Source: Thunnus maccoyii
Taxonomy: Eukaryota; Chordata; Actinopteri; Scombriformes; Scombridae
Direction of reading: 5' to 3'
Assembly: GCF_910596095.1 (NCBI RefSeq)
Contig: NC_056535.1
Span: forward strand, 4,435,001-4,499,000
DNA length: 64,000 nucleotides
Under the pieces are notes generated by a model. It was given only the letters and a program-made list of their open reading frames with translations, was not told the DNA's origin and did not search any database. Made by a program: the position numbers and the translations under genes. This document shows positions 12,101-24,716 of this stretch, in pieces; position 1 is the first letter of the stretch, and each line of letters opens with the position of its first letter.

Positions 12101-14380
12101 ACTTGTTGTTCTTGAACAGCCTTCAAAAACCTGCACTGCCAAGTGGGCTCGTTTTCACATTGAACCGCTGCCCCACTCTCCCTCTCTCTGGTTTGGAGGT
12201 ATGCTGACATCAGCAGAAATACATCACACACAAAATATCTATAAACTTATGCCACCCACCCTTGCTGGACTTCTCTCCCCGTATATTTCCCTCCGCTTTT
12301 AATACCCTAGTTTGTTTGACTTTGGGGGTTTCTTTGCACTTTTCTTGCTAAGGAAAGCTTAAACACCCTCTGTAAATGTTACAGACATCGGTTTTTGGAT
12401 TAAGTCCTCAGCTGGTGCTAAACAATAATCACATCTCTGAAGCTGCTTTATTTGTATCCCAGAAACCACCTCATATGTACGAGCACAACCCAAGAAGACT
12501 TGATTGATAACCATCAGCTATGTAAACACGACCCCTCACCCGTCTCCGTCATGCTGCAGGACACCAACAAGCGGTGAACTTCAAGTTCAAGCTCAGGTTT
12601 ACAGTGTGCCCTCATTTGTAACCCCTGCAAAAAAAAAGGAGACTGTCATTGACTGATGACACCTGAAAGAGGAAACTGCTCTTCAGAGAATGGAGGAGGG
12701 GAAACAGTGATGAGGGGGGGGTAGTGTTGATGGAAAGTTCACTTCAGCGCTGCGCTGTGATAAACACAGGGAGGACTCAGAGTGTCCTGGCTCTAACAAC
12801 AAACAGCTGGACTACCCCCCACTGGCCTTAAGAACGGCTTCAGACTTTTGCTAATAGGGCAGAATACAGGATACTATTAATTAGAAATGCCCTGACACAG
12901 CACAACGGAGCTCTTCATGTATAATTTCACTCTTCTGTGTGTGCCTTTAGGGATGTAGCAGTAATTAACTCTACATTATATAGGCTACAAAGTGCTTCCA
13001 GCTCTTTCCCTCAAGAATAATATAATATATAATCACATGTATTATAGAGAAAGTAATGTACATACTCGAATTTCTAGTAAGTTTACAGCGGAGACTTTAA
13101 TGTTATTCTCAAAGTTTAAGGGCATTCCAAGTCTCAATTGACAGTAATTCTGTCTAGAGATTAGCCAAGAGGTGCCTTTGAGGAGTCTGATAAGCCAGTG
13201 GGAAAAGCCAGATACTGTAGACAGTTCAGGAAATGTTAAATTGATCATCTATCTGTTCAATTTGAGTAGTATTTCCTTCTAAACAATGAGGTCTGTTTCA
13301 AACTTCAAGGGTAAATTCTGCCTTGATTCCTTCTAAAAAACCTTTTAAACCCTCTAAAAATCATGACCATCAGAAAAATGTGTTTATTTCAGTGTTTATC
13401 TTCTGAATGGGACCACAGGCAAACAGCACAAACTGCAAAAATGTTCTTATATTTATAAGATAATAATAAGATTTTATGGCCAGAATATTTTCAGCAATAG
13501 ACACTTCATGTATTTGCATTCTGTCTCTAATTGTCTCTTTGTGTAGTGTCCTCCTTTCCTGAGCACTTGCAGTTGGTAGTTGGTTTTGCCAGGATTGAAA
13601 CCTGAAGGATTAAAACTCCAAAATTTAGGGGCAGCAGAACAAACTATACGCACATTTACATATTCTCGCCCTATAAAGTTGTTATGGCAAAAGTATTAGC
13701 AAACACTTGCCTATTTACACGCCCAGCAGACACAATGCAACATTAACTCTAATTTGGGGTCGTGTTTCTGGCCACCTGATGGATGTAAGTCCAATATTCA
13801 CTGTCCTTTTAACCCTGTTTTGGTCACTGCTCTCTAGATATCTGCTAACCAGTGTCTGCTTTTTGGTGCTGAGCAGAAAACAGTTGCTAACTGCTGTTGG
13901 AAACAAAATTAATGAAAGCAATGAGACTGAACCAAAACAGTAAAGTTGTGTGCCAGAAAATCAAAAACACTGAGCTGAAAGATGCTAAAAAGCTCTGCAG
14001 AGGAGCTGTAGAGGAGCTGTAGAGTCGCTGCGATTGACCCCTTTCACATTACATATAGTCAATTGATCCATTGTTATCGTACTGCTGTATGTGTAAAAAC
14101 AACATATATGAACTCTCCAGGTCGAGTTGCAATGTGGGTAATGTAGGCGTCAGGTTTTAACTAGGAAAAATAATGTGTGGAATAAAAAAGACAATATCTC
14201 TGGTTCTGCTGCATCGATGTTGATCCTTTTTTTCCACTGTGTGTCTGACAATTTTACAGAAGTGCAATGCAAAATTGGTGGCATAATCTTCACAAATTAT
14301 CACTCATTGGCTCAATATGCAAAAAGAAAATAAAAAACTACAGGCTTACACACATTACACTTTGAAGTCTGCAATATATA

Positions 14381-14431
<51 letters not shown>

Positions 14432-17400
14432 AAATATGTTAAATGAATGGATATTTTCATTTTGGCAAGTCAAACCCACCCATGCTGCTTTTGCGTTTGG
14501 TACATTGGCGAGAGTTATGGTGCCTGTCTAATGAAACGCTGATCAGATTTAGTCTCTGTCTGCTGTATCCCACAGTCTGACCACTTTCCAAGATGTCTGT
14601 CTGGACTACTTTCAGGTTTCTCTTCTCATCTTGTTGGAATTCCCATGCTCAGCACCACCACCTAACACTTCAGGGTACCTCATCACAGTCAAACCATGTG
14701 ATCAGGAACCTTCCTTAAACAGTATAAATCTCTTGCACGGTCAAAAACAAGTTTAAAACTGAGCTAACAATCGGAAAGTCTTTCTTTTTTTGTCTTTCGA
14801 GACACATAGCCGTTTTTTTTTTTTAACCTCTATGCATATCAAAAGCCTTGCTACAGTATTCACTGGACACAGGCTGCAGCCTCTCTACAACAACTGTCAA
14901 TTAAAGTGCAATTAGTCACACCAAAGCCTGCATTTGAAAAAAGCCCTCCACCAGTTCATTCCAGAGTCAGAGTGTCTCCACAGCAACCAGTAAAGTTTTG
15001 TGTGTGTTCACGTCCATGCACCAGTTGCATGTTGGTCCGGCTGCAGCTGCCGGTCCTCGTGAACTACACAACTCCTTCTCTCCTCCAATGTGGCCCCCCA
15101 GTAACTTAAACATGACTCTCTGATTGATTGCCTGAAATCATGCTGCAATTATTGACTTTCAGTGAAGTCAGTCGTTTCTCCCCACACAAAGAAACCTAAA
15201 GTAGTACACAGATGCAGAGTATAATGTTGTCTTACAGCAGAGCCTGCCTCGTGCCAACAGGATATAAGCATGAGTGCTCCGTGACTTTTTTTTTCTTTTT
15301 TCAGAGAGTCAGGCTGTTGAAAACCTTTTTCGAGATTTTCTCTTTTTTTTTTTTCTGCAAGACATCATCATCTGGAAACACTTATTCTGTGATTTACGAA
15401 GCCCCCTATCGGATTTCCCCCAACACAAAAGAGCAGACAGCAGGAGAAACCTAGAAAATTCAAACCATTACAGAACGATTGATCCGCACAAACTGCAGTC
15501 TCAGTCTTTTTTTTCAGTTACAAATGTTTGAATGTATCCATGACACAAGGAAAAACAAAACATATGCTGTAGACTATAGATGTTACATGTCTCTTTCCTA
15601 CAGATGAAAAAGACGTGCAGAAAACTGTTTGTGTACTTAAAAATGCTCCAATTTTGTTCCATCCAGTGTCAGCCTGTGTGCTCTCTCCTCACATGTTGCA
15701 CACTAATAGCTCCATTCTACCATTGACCCACTTTACTGTAAAAATGCCTTAAAGATACAATGTCTGGCTTCAATTACCCCACCCAGATTTGGCATACAAC
15801 ATCACAGGCCTTTATAAAATTATCATGGCGGTTGTAGATGTGGCTTAATATGCATTGCCTTGCGTTACTTGATATGTTCTCTTTGATGTTTGCAATTGGT
15901 TCGGACTGAGCTGTTCTCATCTGTGCAAATTTGAAGAGCGGTTTTAGCCTCTTCAGTGTCAGTTTATGTACAGAGAGATACACAGCAGCACAAACAGGAC
16001 GCGTATTTGCACAGAACATGCGTATAGACCCGACTGTGCTCTCTTTCAGGTCAGAGGTGTCCAAACTCCAACTTCCAAGCAGCTCCAGGGCAGAGCAGCA
16101 GCTGAGTGTCAGCAGCAGGCCGGGCCAGAGATGTTGCTCGGGCTCCCAGCACGATCGCTGTTCCCCGACAGGGCGTGCTGTGACAACCCCGGACAAAAGT
16201 AAGACGCCTTTTTCCTAAAAGCACAGAAGGCAATGCTGGATGTCTAAGCCATGATTAAATAGGGATGAGGATAATTATTAGAAAACATTATTGTTTTTGT
16301 ATAATACATCAATAGTACTGTTGGCTGTTGGGAGTAACTGCACTGCAACAGATGAGGGTTCACTAATTTCCAGTCTCCAGTACCAGTCTCAATATTCAAT
16401 TGTAGTATAGTCACAGTCCTTTTCTCCCCTACAGCTCTGACTTCTACCTACCATGACAATGATTGTATTAATGATGATGGTGTGTTGTGGCGTTTAGTGG
16501 AGGAGCAGCTGTTTCGTTCAGTGGAGGGCCAGGCAGCCTCCGACGAGGAAGAGGACAAGTGGACTGGAGATCAGCAGCGGCAGGTGGACGAGGTGAAGAG
16601 GATTTTGACCAGGCTGTCCTGCTGTGGGGAAAGGTACAGCACATTCATATCATCACTGTCTCATAAAGCAGCTTACAGGAAGCTAGTGACACAACTGACA
16701 AGATTTAGTTGTTTGCTTTTGTTTACTGTCTACAATGGAGCACAGTGTAAAACACCATGTGTACATTTTGTTTACATATAGTTTTGTTTATTTGAGCAAA
16801 GTGAAATGTGGAACAGGATACAATATGTAACAAATAATTCTTAAAACAGAAGAAGGACTCCAAAACAAACTGAGAGACACGGCCTTGATATATTATATAT
16901 TAACAACAACAACAGGTGCCTTTTGCCACTGACAATGAGGTTAATAAGAGCAATTAGAGTGAACGACATAGTAAATGGTCCTTAAAACCAAAAGAATATG
17001 CTAAAAGAGGCTAAATAGCCCCGTAGCGCTGCAGCATTGGGTGTTTGTCACTCCCAGTGACCACTTTCAAATTACACACATAAATTTGATTCATTGTTAA
17101 TGTGAAAAACAAAGATAGGGTAAGCTTATGATGATTTTCTTACTTTGTGTGGCTCCTTTATGCCAAAGTGTATTTAAATTTTGTGCAGGTATGGTGGAAT
17201 CTGACATCAGTTAGGGAAAATTGTGATACAGAGGTGCATTTACAGAAAGAAGTAAAGCATCTGCTTAAAAAAAACAAAAGCAAATAAATGATTAATTAAT
17301 AAATTATACATGCATTAAATGTACTGTAAAACCAAAGCACTGAGCATCAGTTTATCACTCCAAGTGACTACTTTCACATTACACATATTAATCTAATTCA

Positions 17401-18549
17401 TTGTTAATATAAAAACCTTTGCTGCTTTAATTGGAGCATTACATGTCATTTTTAAGATTTTCTTATTTAGTGTGGTTCCTGTATGCCAAAGTCAGGTGAT
17501 GCAGGTATGGTGGAATCTGCCTCTAATAAGGGAAAACAGTGATGTACAGATGGGTTAACACAAATCAGAATACATTTGCTAAAAATAATAATAACAACAT
17601 TGATGATACCAGTGACATAAATTATCCATGCCTTAAACTGCATTAAACTTATTAAAATACCAACAGCACTGGATGAGAGGCAGGATACTCTGGACAGGCT
17701 GCTAATCTATCATAAGGCTGTATACTGTAGCAAGACAAACACATTTACATACAGTTTGACACATCCAGGCAAATAAAGTGTCACATAAAATATTTATATG
17801 ATACACTTTGCCAAAAACATACACAGATGTCAAAGCTTAATGCAAAATACATTGGAGAAATATCTGAAATATTTAAAAGGGATGACTGTGGAACAGAGCA
17901 ACATATTCTAACAATGCTAGTGTGTTTAAAAGTGTGTCTGCGACATGTCATAGAAATTAAATAAGGACTAAATATACAGAAAACCACTGCCAATGTATTG
18001 TTGCTCAGCCAACCCAACACAGACAGCCAAAAAAGTGACATCATGTCAATCTCTGAACCAATATGACAGCTACTGTAGCTCAGAGCTTGATAGACCTTCG
18101 CTCTTCTTCTATGTGTCCTTGATCAGGTGCGAAGACAAAGCATTCAAGAAGCTGATGTCTAATTTCGGGAGCTCAAGGAGTGAGGAGAGCTGCAGCGCTG
18201 TGGTGGAGCTCCTGGAGAGGGTGACCAAGTTGCATAAGCAACTGCAGCTGAAGGAGAGTCAGGCAGAGATAAACATGGACCAGGTACAAACCACCACTGA
18301 CCTCCATCACACCAGGGTGGGCTACTACACTATCCTCAATAGGATCCATTTACATCAAACTGTTCTTTCTGGACAGTGTTCTGCCTCGCTTTACATCATA
18401 CGTTGTGTGTATGGTGTTAAACTAGATTAGAGAGGACTGCTGAAGGTTGTTATGAAAGTGGAGGCCTTCAAAGGGAAAACCACAGCTAGTGTGGCGTGAT
18501 CCTGCAGCTTCCACCTAACCAAACCACTAGCAGCAGCTACAGACCCTCC

Positions 18550-18595
<46 letters not shown>

Positions 18596-21499
18596 GTTTG
18601 CAGCTGTTTCTCACTGGAGCTGACCACAGAAACACTCCCCCCTTGTCCCGCATGACACTAAGGAATATCGTAAATTAAAGCTCTCTTGTTACAGTCGAGT
18701 AGTATTTTCACAACACAGGAAGACAGGCAGAAGGGGAACCGTGATGTAATGTGTTCCCAGAACGTCTCAGCACTCAGAGAGGAAAAGTTAAAACTAAACA
18801 AAGTCATGACTGTGAGGCTTTGTTTATGTGCAGGATGTGTGGGGTGAGACCCTTGTCCTTCAATACGCTATGATGTAAAGGTGCACTGCAGGGATTTCCA
18901 GTGTTTTTGGCAGGCGAGCCTACAGTACACTGAGGGTTGAAAACCTACTCTAACCTCAACATTTTCAACATTTGACATGGATTTATATTGGGATATTTAT
19001 TTTGTATTAAGATATTTAGGAGGCCTACAATGCAAAAATGTTACATTTTCAAAAATGACATATCTAGCTACTATTATAAGCTTGTCAAATTACGTACAGC
19101 TCAAAAATACATCTTTCCAAGTTATTTAATCTGTGTTTGGTCTTAAAGGATAAGACTGATGATATTCTGTATTTTCTTTATTTTCAAAAAATCTCATGAA
19201 AAGACCAACAATGAATTTATCTACTAACAGTATTGCGTATTTATCTAAAACCTGAAATATATTAATCTATGCTATAGAGCTAAATTGTCCACAAACTATT
19301 AAAAACACATCAGCGAGTCACACTGTTGAACTGGGTGAAATGCTCCTTTATTACCATGAACACACACACTCAATTTATTTTGATGTAATCTCACATACAC
19401 CATCCTACTGCTAGAAATACTCACTAGCCTCAAATGTGTATTCATCCACGGCTGAAAATAGTCCCCAACAAATGCACTGTTGACCCCTGTTTGAGTAACC
19501 CTTGCTAAAAACTACAGTGCCCAGCTGTTTTAGGAAATTATTGAGCCTTTTTTTAAAAATGAGGCTCCATATGACTCACCCTAGTAGACTACTGGTGATG
19601 CCACATAACGTCTGTGGTTGATACTGGCAGTAGACTTTTGTTGCATGTCATTCCCCATCTCTCTCTCCCTGTTTCCTGTCATCTCTCTCTACTGTCCCTA
19701 TCTAATAAATGCATAAAATACCCCAAAATATATTTAAAAAAAACAACCAAAGCCATGTATTTGTGACACATTTTTAAAGATTTACATTTTCAGCAGGAAC
19801 TAATTGGGCTTGTGGCAGTGTGACACAGACAGGGTAGGGAGGTCAGAAAGTATTGAGGGACACACTAACACACTTTTTATTGGATTTGTTTAAAATAACA
19901 AAAATATAGAATAACACCAGCCTTGTCTTTTAGAATATATTTTTTCTGTTTACTATCTATTTGTGATGTAACCCTTTTTTTTGAGTGGACTGAGTCTCAT
20001 GACACTCAGGTGACAGTCAGTTTTCAAATCAATTTCTGTTTCCCCTTACCTCAACTTGAACCCAAATGTATCCACAACCCCAAACAGTCTGCAATACATA
20101 ACCTTCATCCAACTTTTCCCCAACCAGTTCACTCTCAGCACTAACCCCAACCACAGATGTTAACAGGACGGGAAAGACTATTTGAAGGAGCGGGAAACAC
20201 TATTCGAGAGGGAAACAGACTTTGACCCAAGACCGGATCTCTGCTAACTTTCCAGATAAATTTAATTTAAAAAAAAATGTCCTGCCAACTAACTATCAGA
20301 CAAAGCAGTCTACACAGTACTGTACTGGCTGCCCTGTAGATTAACTGGTTTGTGCCTTGTCCTCCAGATGAAGGACTCTCTGGTGCAGGAGCTGCAGCAG
20401 AAAGCCGAGGAGACGGAGTTGCTTCAGATGGAGCTGCAGATGTTGGAGACAGAGAGGGTTCGTCTGTCCCTGGTAGAAGAGAAACTTGTGGACATTCTGC
20501 AGCTCCTCCAGCAACTCAGAGACCTGGTTAGTCACAATTACAGTACAGTTCAACTGCAGGTCAGTTCTGATACCAATCATTTTAGGATTAAAGCGACTGA
20601 TTGCCGAGGATTTGCGCAAATATTGAACATCTTTTTACTGTTTTAAGGCTCAAACACATTTTTGTGAGTCTTCACACATCTTGTAAACAGCAGTTAGACA
20701 ATCATGTGAACTAGAACTCCACTGAAACTCAAAATAATGAAAATCATTTTGCTGGGTTGGCAGTTAAATGAAATCCGCCCACGCTTCACTGGAATGATAT
20801 TTCTGGTCAGACATCTGAAAGAAAAACAAAATCAAATTATTCACTAGCACTGTGCAAGTACAAACCTCCATACGGACATACCTTACTTATATCAAATTTT
20901 GAAATTAAATGTCCACTTTGCCCTGTTGAATCAGCATACAGATGTCTTACTTGTGTTTTTGTACATTTTTTTGTGGTCCAGCCCTGACAGTGTGACAGTG
21001 ATTAGAGAGCTCAGAGCTAATTCATTTCACTTGTTGAACACGTGTGAAAGGTTTTGTGGTCACAAGAGTCAGATTGCCCGTTAAAGTGCCTGTTAATTGC
21101 CTGATAGCCATCTGAGAATAGCCCTCTCTTGTTTTAGAATGTCTCCCGGAGGTCTCTTGGGAAAATCTTGCTCAGCACTTTGGAGTCTTGCAGCGACCCG
21201 CAACATGGTAAGTAGAACTCACACTCCCAATTAAATCAATACAAGCCTTGTGAAATGTCATAATCAAAATTTACAGTTATCAGGGCAGGAAATGAAATTA
21301 AGTTCTTGTCAGTTCGTCTGTAATACGATTCCCTCAGCGCTCACATCTGTTACATTTTTGCACAGGGAAAGCCCACATCTTGGAGGTGCTCAACGCTCTC
21401 TATCATGAACTGGCTGCCTGCGAGATTCTGTCTACTGGTGGACCTTTGGAGCGAACACAAAGCCAGCAGTCTTTGAACGCCCTCATGATCTCCTGCTAA
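5392..21499 (+). CDS. efcc1: EF-hand and coiled-coil domain-containing protein 1
   Basis: Eight coding exons join in phase: 5392-6060, 7985-8424, 16050-16198, 16435-16633, 18127-18283, 20368-20526, 21138-21207 and 21366-21499 (stop TAA), giving 658 aa. Exon 1 carries the family signature: RPARRTQW near residue 13, [12 protein letters not shown], and an EF-hand-like segment at about 50-75. The HIETQIRLR motif and a coiled coil follow. Exon 4 encodes [18 protein letters not shown], nearly identical to what I recall of human EFCC1. Exons 6-8 hold a second coiled coil ([21 protein letters not shown]) and an [12 protein letters not shown] tail. The EF loop at residues 58-69 ([12 protein letters not shown]) lacks the usual acidic residues at positions 3 and 5, so calcium binding is doubtful. 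The function is not established. Two tandem ATGs open the frame and I chose the first. Intron 2 is 7.6 kb and rich in repeats. Confidence 0.93.
6061..7984 (+). other. efcc1 intron 1
   Basis: This intron is AT-rich and non-coding. A TTAA-flanked MITE fills 7336-7776. No conserved frame was seen. Confidence 0.6.
7336..7776. mobile_element. TTAA-flanked MITE, family B (opposite orientation to 62048 copy)
   Basis: The edges are TTAAAGCAGCAATAATCC and GCTAGTTGCAGCTTTAA, giving TTAA plus an AAGC-GCA terminal inverted repeat. Inside are TTTACACATCCAGCAGACAT and GAGACTGAACCAAAACTC, which recur on the same strand near 13,700-13,940 and inverted near 22,600 and 62,400. It is non-coding and in efcc1 intron 1. 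Confidence 0.55.
8766..8890 (+). repeat. Teleost repeat, TTATTTTCATTATCGATTAATC type, copy 1
   Basis: The motifs CTAACAATTATTTTCATTAT, CGATTAATCTG and GGCCAGAAAACAGTGAAAAA mark a repeat very common in teleosts. Other copies in the window lie near 41868-42035, 43155-43400 with 43905-44000, 47635-47700 and 56205-56460. Confidence 0.6.
9050..9113. repeat. Compound (TA)n(TG)n microsatellite
   Basis: About 7 TA units are followed directly by about 25 TG units, in efcc1 intron 2. It generates chance Thr-His and Val-Cys repeat ORFs on both strands that are not genes. Confidence 0.95.
13670..14095. mobile_element. TTAA-type MITE family B, diverged copy
   Basis: It shares TTAGCAAACAC, CCCAGCAGACACAATGCAAC, GGGGTCGTGTTTCTGG and GAGACTGAACCAAAAC with the 7336-7776 element in the same orientation. 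The ends are worn, so the borders are approximate. Confidence 0.5.
14385..14428. repeat. (CT)n microsatellite
   Basis: About 22 CT units lie in efcc1 intron 2. Confidence 0.95.
16930..17430. repeat. Two partial family B MITE copies in efcc1 intron 4
   Basis: The phrases CACTCCCAGTGACCACTTTC, ATTACACACATAAATTTG and TTCATTGTTAATGT at 17045-17110 recur in diverged form at 17355-17410. The 16930-17165 and 17335-17430 pieces look like the tail of family B in tandem. The flanking phrases GTGTGGCTCC and GGTATGGTGGAATCTG are also repeated (17150-17205 and 17470-17520), so this is a local duplication of about 0.3 kb. Confidence 0.45.
18552..18587. repeat. (TG)n microsatellite
   Basis: About 17 TG units lie in efcc1 intron 5, followed by TGGG interruptions. 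Confidence 0.95.
19640..19745 (+). repeat. SINE-like tail, CATTCCCCATCTCTCTCTCC type, copy 1
   Basis: The block has CATTCCCCATCTCTCTCTCC, TTTCCTGTCATCTC and CATAAAATACCCCAAAATAT. A second copy in the same orientation lies at 31975-32065 (CCTCGTTTCCTGTCATCTCC, TATAAAATACTCCCCAAAAT). It is familiar as a perciform interspersed repeat; its class is uncertain. Confidence 0.5.
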
Positions 21500-22243
21500 A
21501 CAAGACTGCCTCCTGCTGGGCCCAGGACCCTTCTGCACATCTGTGTGGAAGTGAACAGCTGTTTTAGAGGACACTGGAAGCTTATCAGTGATCAAGAAGC
21601 AGGCTGATTGATGTATATAGTGTATTATACTGTAGCTTATGTACTCATAATATCCACAAAGGGAAATTACTTCCTCCTTCTTCCTCAAGGCTAGAATGTT
21701 AATTATTGTAGGAAAGGACTTTTTAAATACATATAAAGAAAATACTTGCTTATACATGTTTTTTCAAGAGCTTTCATTGCACACAACTCTTTTATGATTC
21801 AATATGGATGTTTTTATTTTGTCACAACAGAGTTCTGAATGTGAAAATGTTGTAATAAGCTAAACTTCAAAAGGTCTTTAAGTAATCTGTGAAATTGATC
21901 GACCTCCACTGGTCAACAATTGGAGCTGAAACATCCCTGATAGAACTTAAAGGAATCTGCATCCCATTGCAGGGGCTTCATCTGTCTAAGTCATTTCAAG
22001 GTCACATGTTGTAACAGGTCGAAGAGGGTCTCTCATGATAGCCTACTTTTGACCAAATTTGGAGGTCACAACTGGCGCGTACCTTGCAGCCCTCAGTAAG
22101 CCTCAATCTTGTTTAATGGTGCATTCAGGTGGTCCTCATTAACTTGTAATGTTAGGAAGTAACGTGGAACCATGTTGTATTTCCCAGGTATTTGCATTAA
22201 GGTGCTCATCTGTTATTGGTAAATGCACCACATGAATGAGACC

Positions 22244-22249
22244 AATAAA
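22244..22249 (+). other. Candidate efcc1 polyadenylation signal
   Basis: AATAAA lies 745 bp downstream of the efcc1 stop. It is the clearest canonical hexamer I see before the next repeat begins at 22405, though an earlier variant signal could be used. Confidence 0.3.
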
Positions 22250-22404
22250 AAAGCCCCTGCAAGTTGTAAATACAGAAAGCCAGGTGTAAACTTCTTCTTG
22301 TTGGGAGCCTGTAAGCTGTTAGAGGTAATATCAGGTTATCTAAGTACAGTATATTCACCATTAACCTGCTACACTGTTTGTCCATGATATGTTGAAGTTG
22401 AAAG

Positions 22405-22954
22405 TTAAAACTGCACTAATTAATATTAACAATGATTCCAATGACTATGTGTGATGTGAAAGGATTTGCTTATAGTGCTGGAACCACAGACAATTATCAC
22501 CCAATTCCGCATTTCCCCTCCACCATACGGAGCATTTTAGTGTCTTTCAGCATTGTTTTGGTTTTACAGCTCACAGCCTTACTCGTTCAGTTCTCATCAA
22601 CCTAATTTCCAGCAGCAGCAGGCAGTTGTTTTCAGTAAAAAAAAGCTCTTAAAAATTCCACTCTACATTACCTTTCCAGTACCAAAGACAAACAAAGTTA
22701 GCAGCTAGCTGGTGAACATAGTGAAGCATTTAACTATAGAGCCAGATATTTCCCCTAAGGGGTTGGTAGAGACTAGAACAGAGTTAAAAGGAGAGTGAAT
22801 TTTGGATATTTTATCAGGTGTTCAGTAATCTGATCCATGTCTGCTGGATGTGTAAACAGGCATCTCTTTGCTGACATGAAATGATTTGTCAATGTTAAGT
22901 TTACAATTTGTTTCACTACCACCAGGTGGCCAAATGAAGTCAATGCTGCTTTAA
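22405..22954. mobile_element. TTAA-flanked MITE family B, 550 bp
   Basis: It starts TTAAAACTGCACTAATTAAT and ends CAATGCTGCTTTAA. It shares AATGACTATGTGT, GTTAGCAGCTAG and GGGTTGGTAGAGA-type phrases with the copy at 62048-62594 in the same orientation. It is non-coding. Confidence 0.6.
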
Positions 22955-24202
22955 CTCAACCTAACTTACTTGTACCAGTTTACCACTGACACTTAACAGT
23001 TCTAAACTTGAAAATTTTTTAACATTAGAGTTGACAAGGGTTGACTGCATCACTAGTCTCTGTGAAGCTAGACCTTCTCTAGTGGGGAGGAGATGTGCAG
23101 GCTTAAACCAGGTATTCAGGGCCTGCAAGGACACACATTCATGGTTCACATTAAATTAATCAAATAACAGTTTGTCATTTGTTTTATTAGAGAAGGTAGT
23201 TTTTAGCTTTCATAGAGTAGATGAAATGTCTTATGTGTGTTTCCCATTAAAGTAGAACACACAGGTTGAGTCATGGCTGGTGACAGAATGGTTAAAGCTT
23301 GCAGCTCTGGCCCACACTAGTGCACTAATTATATTACAATATTAACAGCAGTGTCTACTGTAAGTGTACCTGGTTGCCACCTCACACATATTTTTCAACA
23401 TAATAAAGCAGATTTACTTCTAATAAAATGCTCATTCTGAAACATGAAACTTGTTCATATCAGTTGGATGAGTTGCATTGTCATTGGTGTCTTGAAAAGA
23501 GGGCCTTAGATGCAAAACCACTCACTGGTGTTGGTGAGCTATGCCATTAAAGCCTTTGACATACACGGTCTGGATTGCTGTGATTTGTTTATGGATGAAT
23601 CCTTGCACTTGCTCTTTACTACTAGTTTTCAATCACAAAATACAGAATGTTCCTGTTTGTGTTACATCATTTTCTAATAAGTCATTGTTTAAAACTTCAA
23701 CTTTTCTTTTCTTACTGAAACCTGGCTGAGATCAAGAGACAATAGATCTGCAAACCACAAATATCTTTACTCCCTTCTGTTCTGTTCTGTTCGGAGGTTG
23801 CAGTGTTGTTTCAGTAATTATTTTAATTGCAGAATTTTATCTCCTGATGAATATTCAAGCTTTGAACCTCTGCTCTGCTGTCAAGTGGATTGTGCACTCA
23901 TTTCCTCCTCCTAAATTTAACAACCCTTTATTAATGGAGTTACTGATTTACTGTCTGTGCTATTTTCTTATGTCAATATTCCCATTTGCTGTCATTCAAA
24001 GTGAGTTTTTGAATCTAATTGACTTGATTAATCTTTCAATGCATGGATCCTGTGCATGCCCACAGTCATACTCATGACCATGTCCTAACATTACCAATAT
24101 ATTCCAATCTCAAATGTGGTGGTGATGTAAATTTATCAGATCATTGGCTCATTGTCTCTGCCCCTCGCTTCCCTACAATAAGTCCAGTCTTTGCCTGGCA
24201 TA

Positions 24203-24284
24203 TACAGTGCCAGTCAAAAATTTGGACACACCTTCCCATTCCCTTGAACGAGAAAATGTTTCCAAACTTTTGACTGTTACCGTA
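24203..24284. mobile_element. Miniature Tc1/mariner-type foldback
   Basis: An inverted repeat of CAGTGCCAGTCAAAAATTTG at the left and CCAAACTTTTGACTGTTACC at the right is bounded by TA on each side. These are the ends of a known teleost Tc1-like family (GCCAGTCAAAAGTTTGGACA). Only about 78 bp remain, so it is a deletion derivative without a transposase. Confidence 0.7.
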
Positions 24285-24346
24285 TGCTTGCTCTATCACT
24301 ATTTCCACTGACCAGGTCACACACAAGTACGACTGTTTAGGATAAC

Positions 24347-24428
24347 ATAAGACTTTATTGTCCCAGAGGGAAATTTGCCTTGGACACAATGCAAAGACAC
24401 ATTTCCCTCTGGGACAATGAAGTCTTAT
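24347..24428. repeat. Palindrome of two facing LINE-like 3' tails
   Basis: The left arm 24347-24374 and right arm 24401-24428 are inverted copies with one mismatch over 28 bp, with a 26-bp loop. The core CAATAAAGTCTTAT / TTTCCCTCTGGGAC resembles the 3' end of fish LINEs (compare the ATTTCCCTTCGGGGATTAAT tail near 50,290). It lies about 480 bp upstream of cfap57. Confidence 0.6.
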
Positions 24429-24484
24429 TCTAGATTCATAATGTCACTACTGCTAGTAGCTAATAGTCCCACCAGGAGAGTTGC

Positions 24485-24497
24485 GTTGCTAAGCAAC
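24485..24497. promoter_or_regulatory. RFX X-box motif upstream of cfap57 (distal)
   Basis: GTTGCTAAGCAAC is a near-perfect inverted repeat of the RFX half site with a one-base spacer (RYYNYY-N-RRNRAC). It lies 413 bp upstream of the cfap57 ATG. RFX control of motile-cilium genes is established knowledge; use at this site is inferred. Confidence 0.6.
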
Positions 24498-24716
24498 CTC
24501 CGAAATCCCGCGAGGTCATTCGCGTCATTAAAACAGAAACACGCTTCCTTCAAAAACAGTTTACCTGCTAATTTATGCTATAGGTGGCAGGGAAATGATA
24601 AATAAACGGAGGAAAAAAATGAAAAATTAAATGGGACGTGAATTACAAGGACGACAGAAAGGTCTGCAAGAGAGGAAACTTTAAACGAGTTGCCAGGTTC
24701 TCGCGGGATTTCCGGG

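Larger units (their letters stand above)
8425..16049 (+). other. efcc1 intron 2 (7.6 kb)
   Basis: This large intron holds a CTGCAACTAACGATTATT-type repeat (8766-8890), a TA/TG microsatellite (9050-9113), a family B MITE copy (13670-14095), a CT microsatellite (14385-14428) and otherwise unique sequence. A 123-codon minus-strand frame at 11860-12231 is GC-rich but unrecognised. No exon was found between 8425 and 16049. Confidence 0.55.

Noticed and set aside
15212-15531. Phe-rich ORFs near 15.3 kb
   Set aside because: They come from poly-T runs in efcc1 intron 2.
18427-18678. ORFs across the TG repeat in efcc1 intron 5
   Set aside because: They come from the microsatellite; no homology and no supporting splice context.
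24347-24428. Palindrome considered as a terminator, attachment site or pre-miRNA
   Set aside because: The arm text is a LINE-type 3' tail, which explains it; no small-RNA evidence available.
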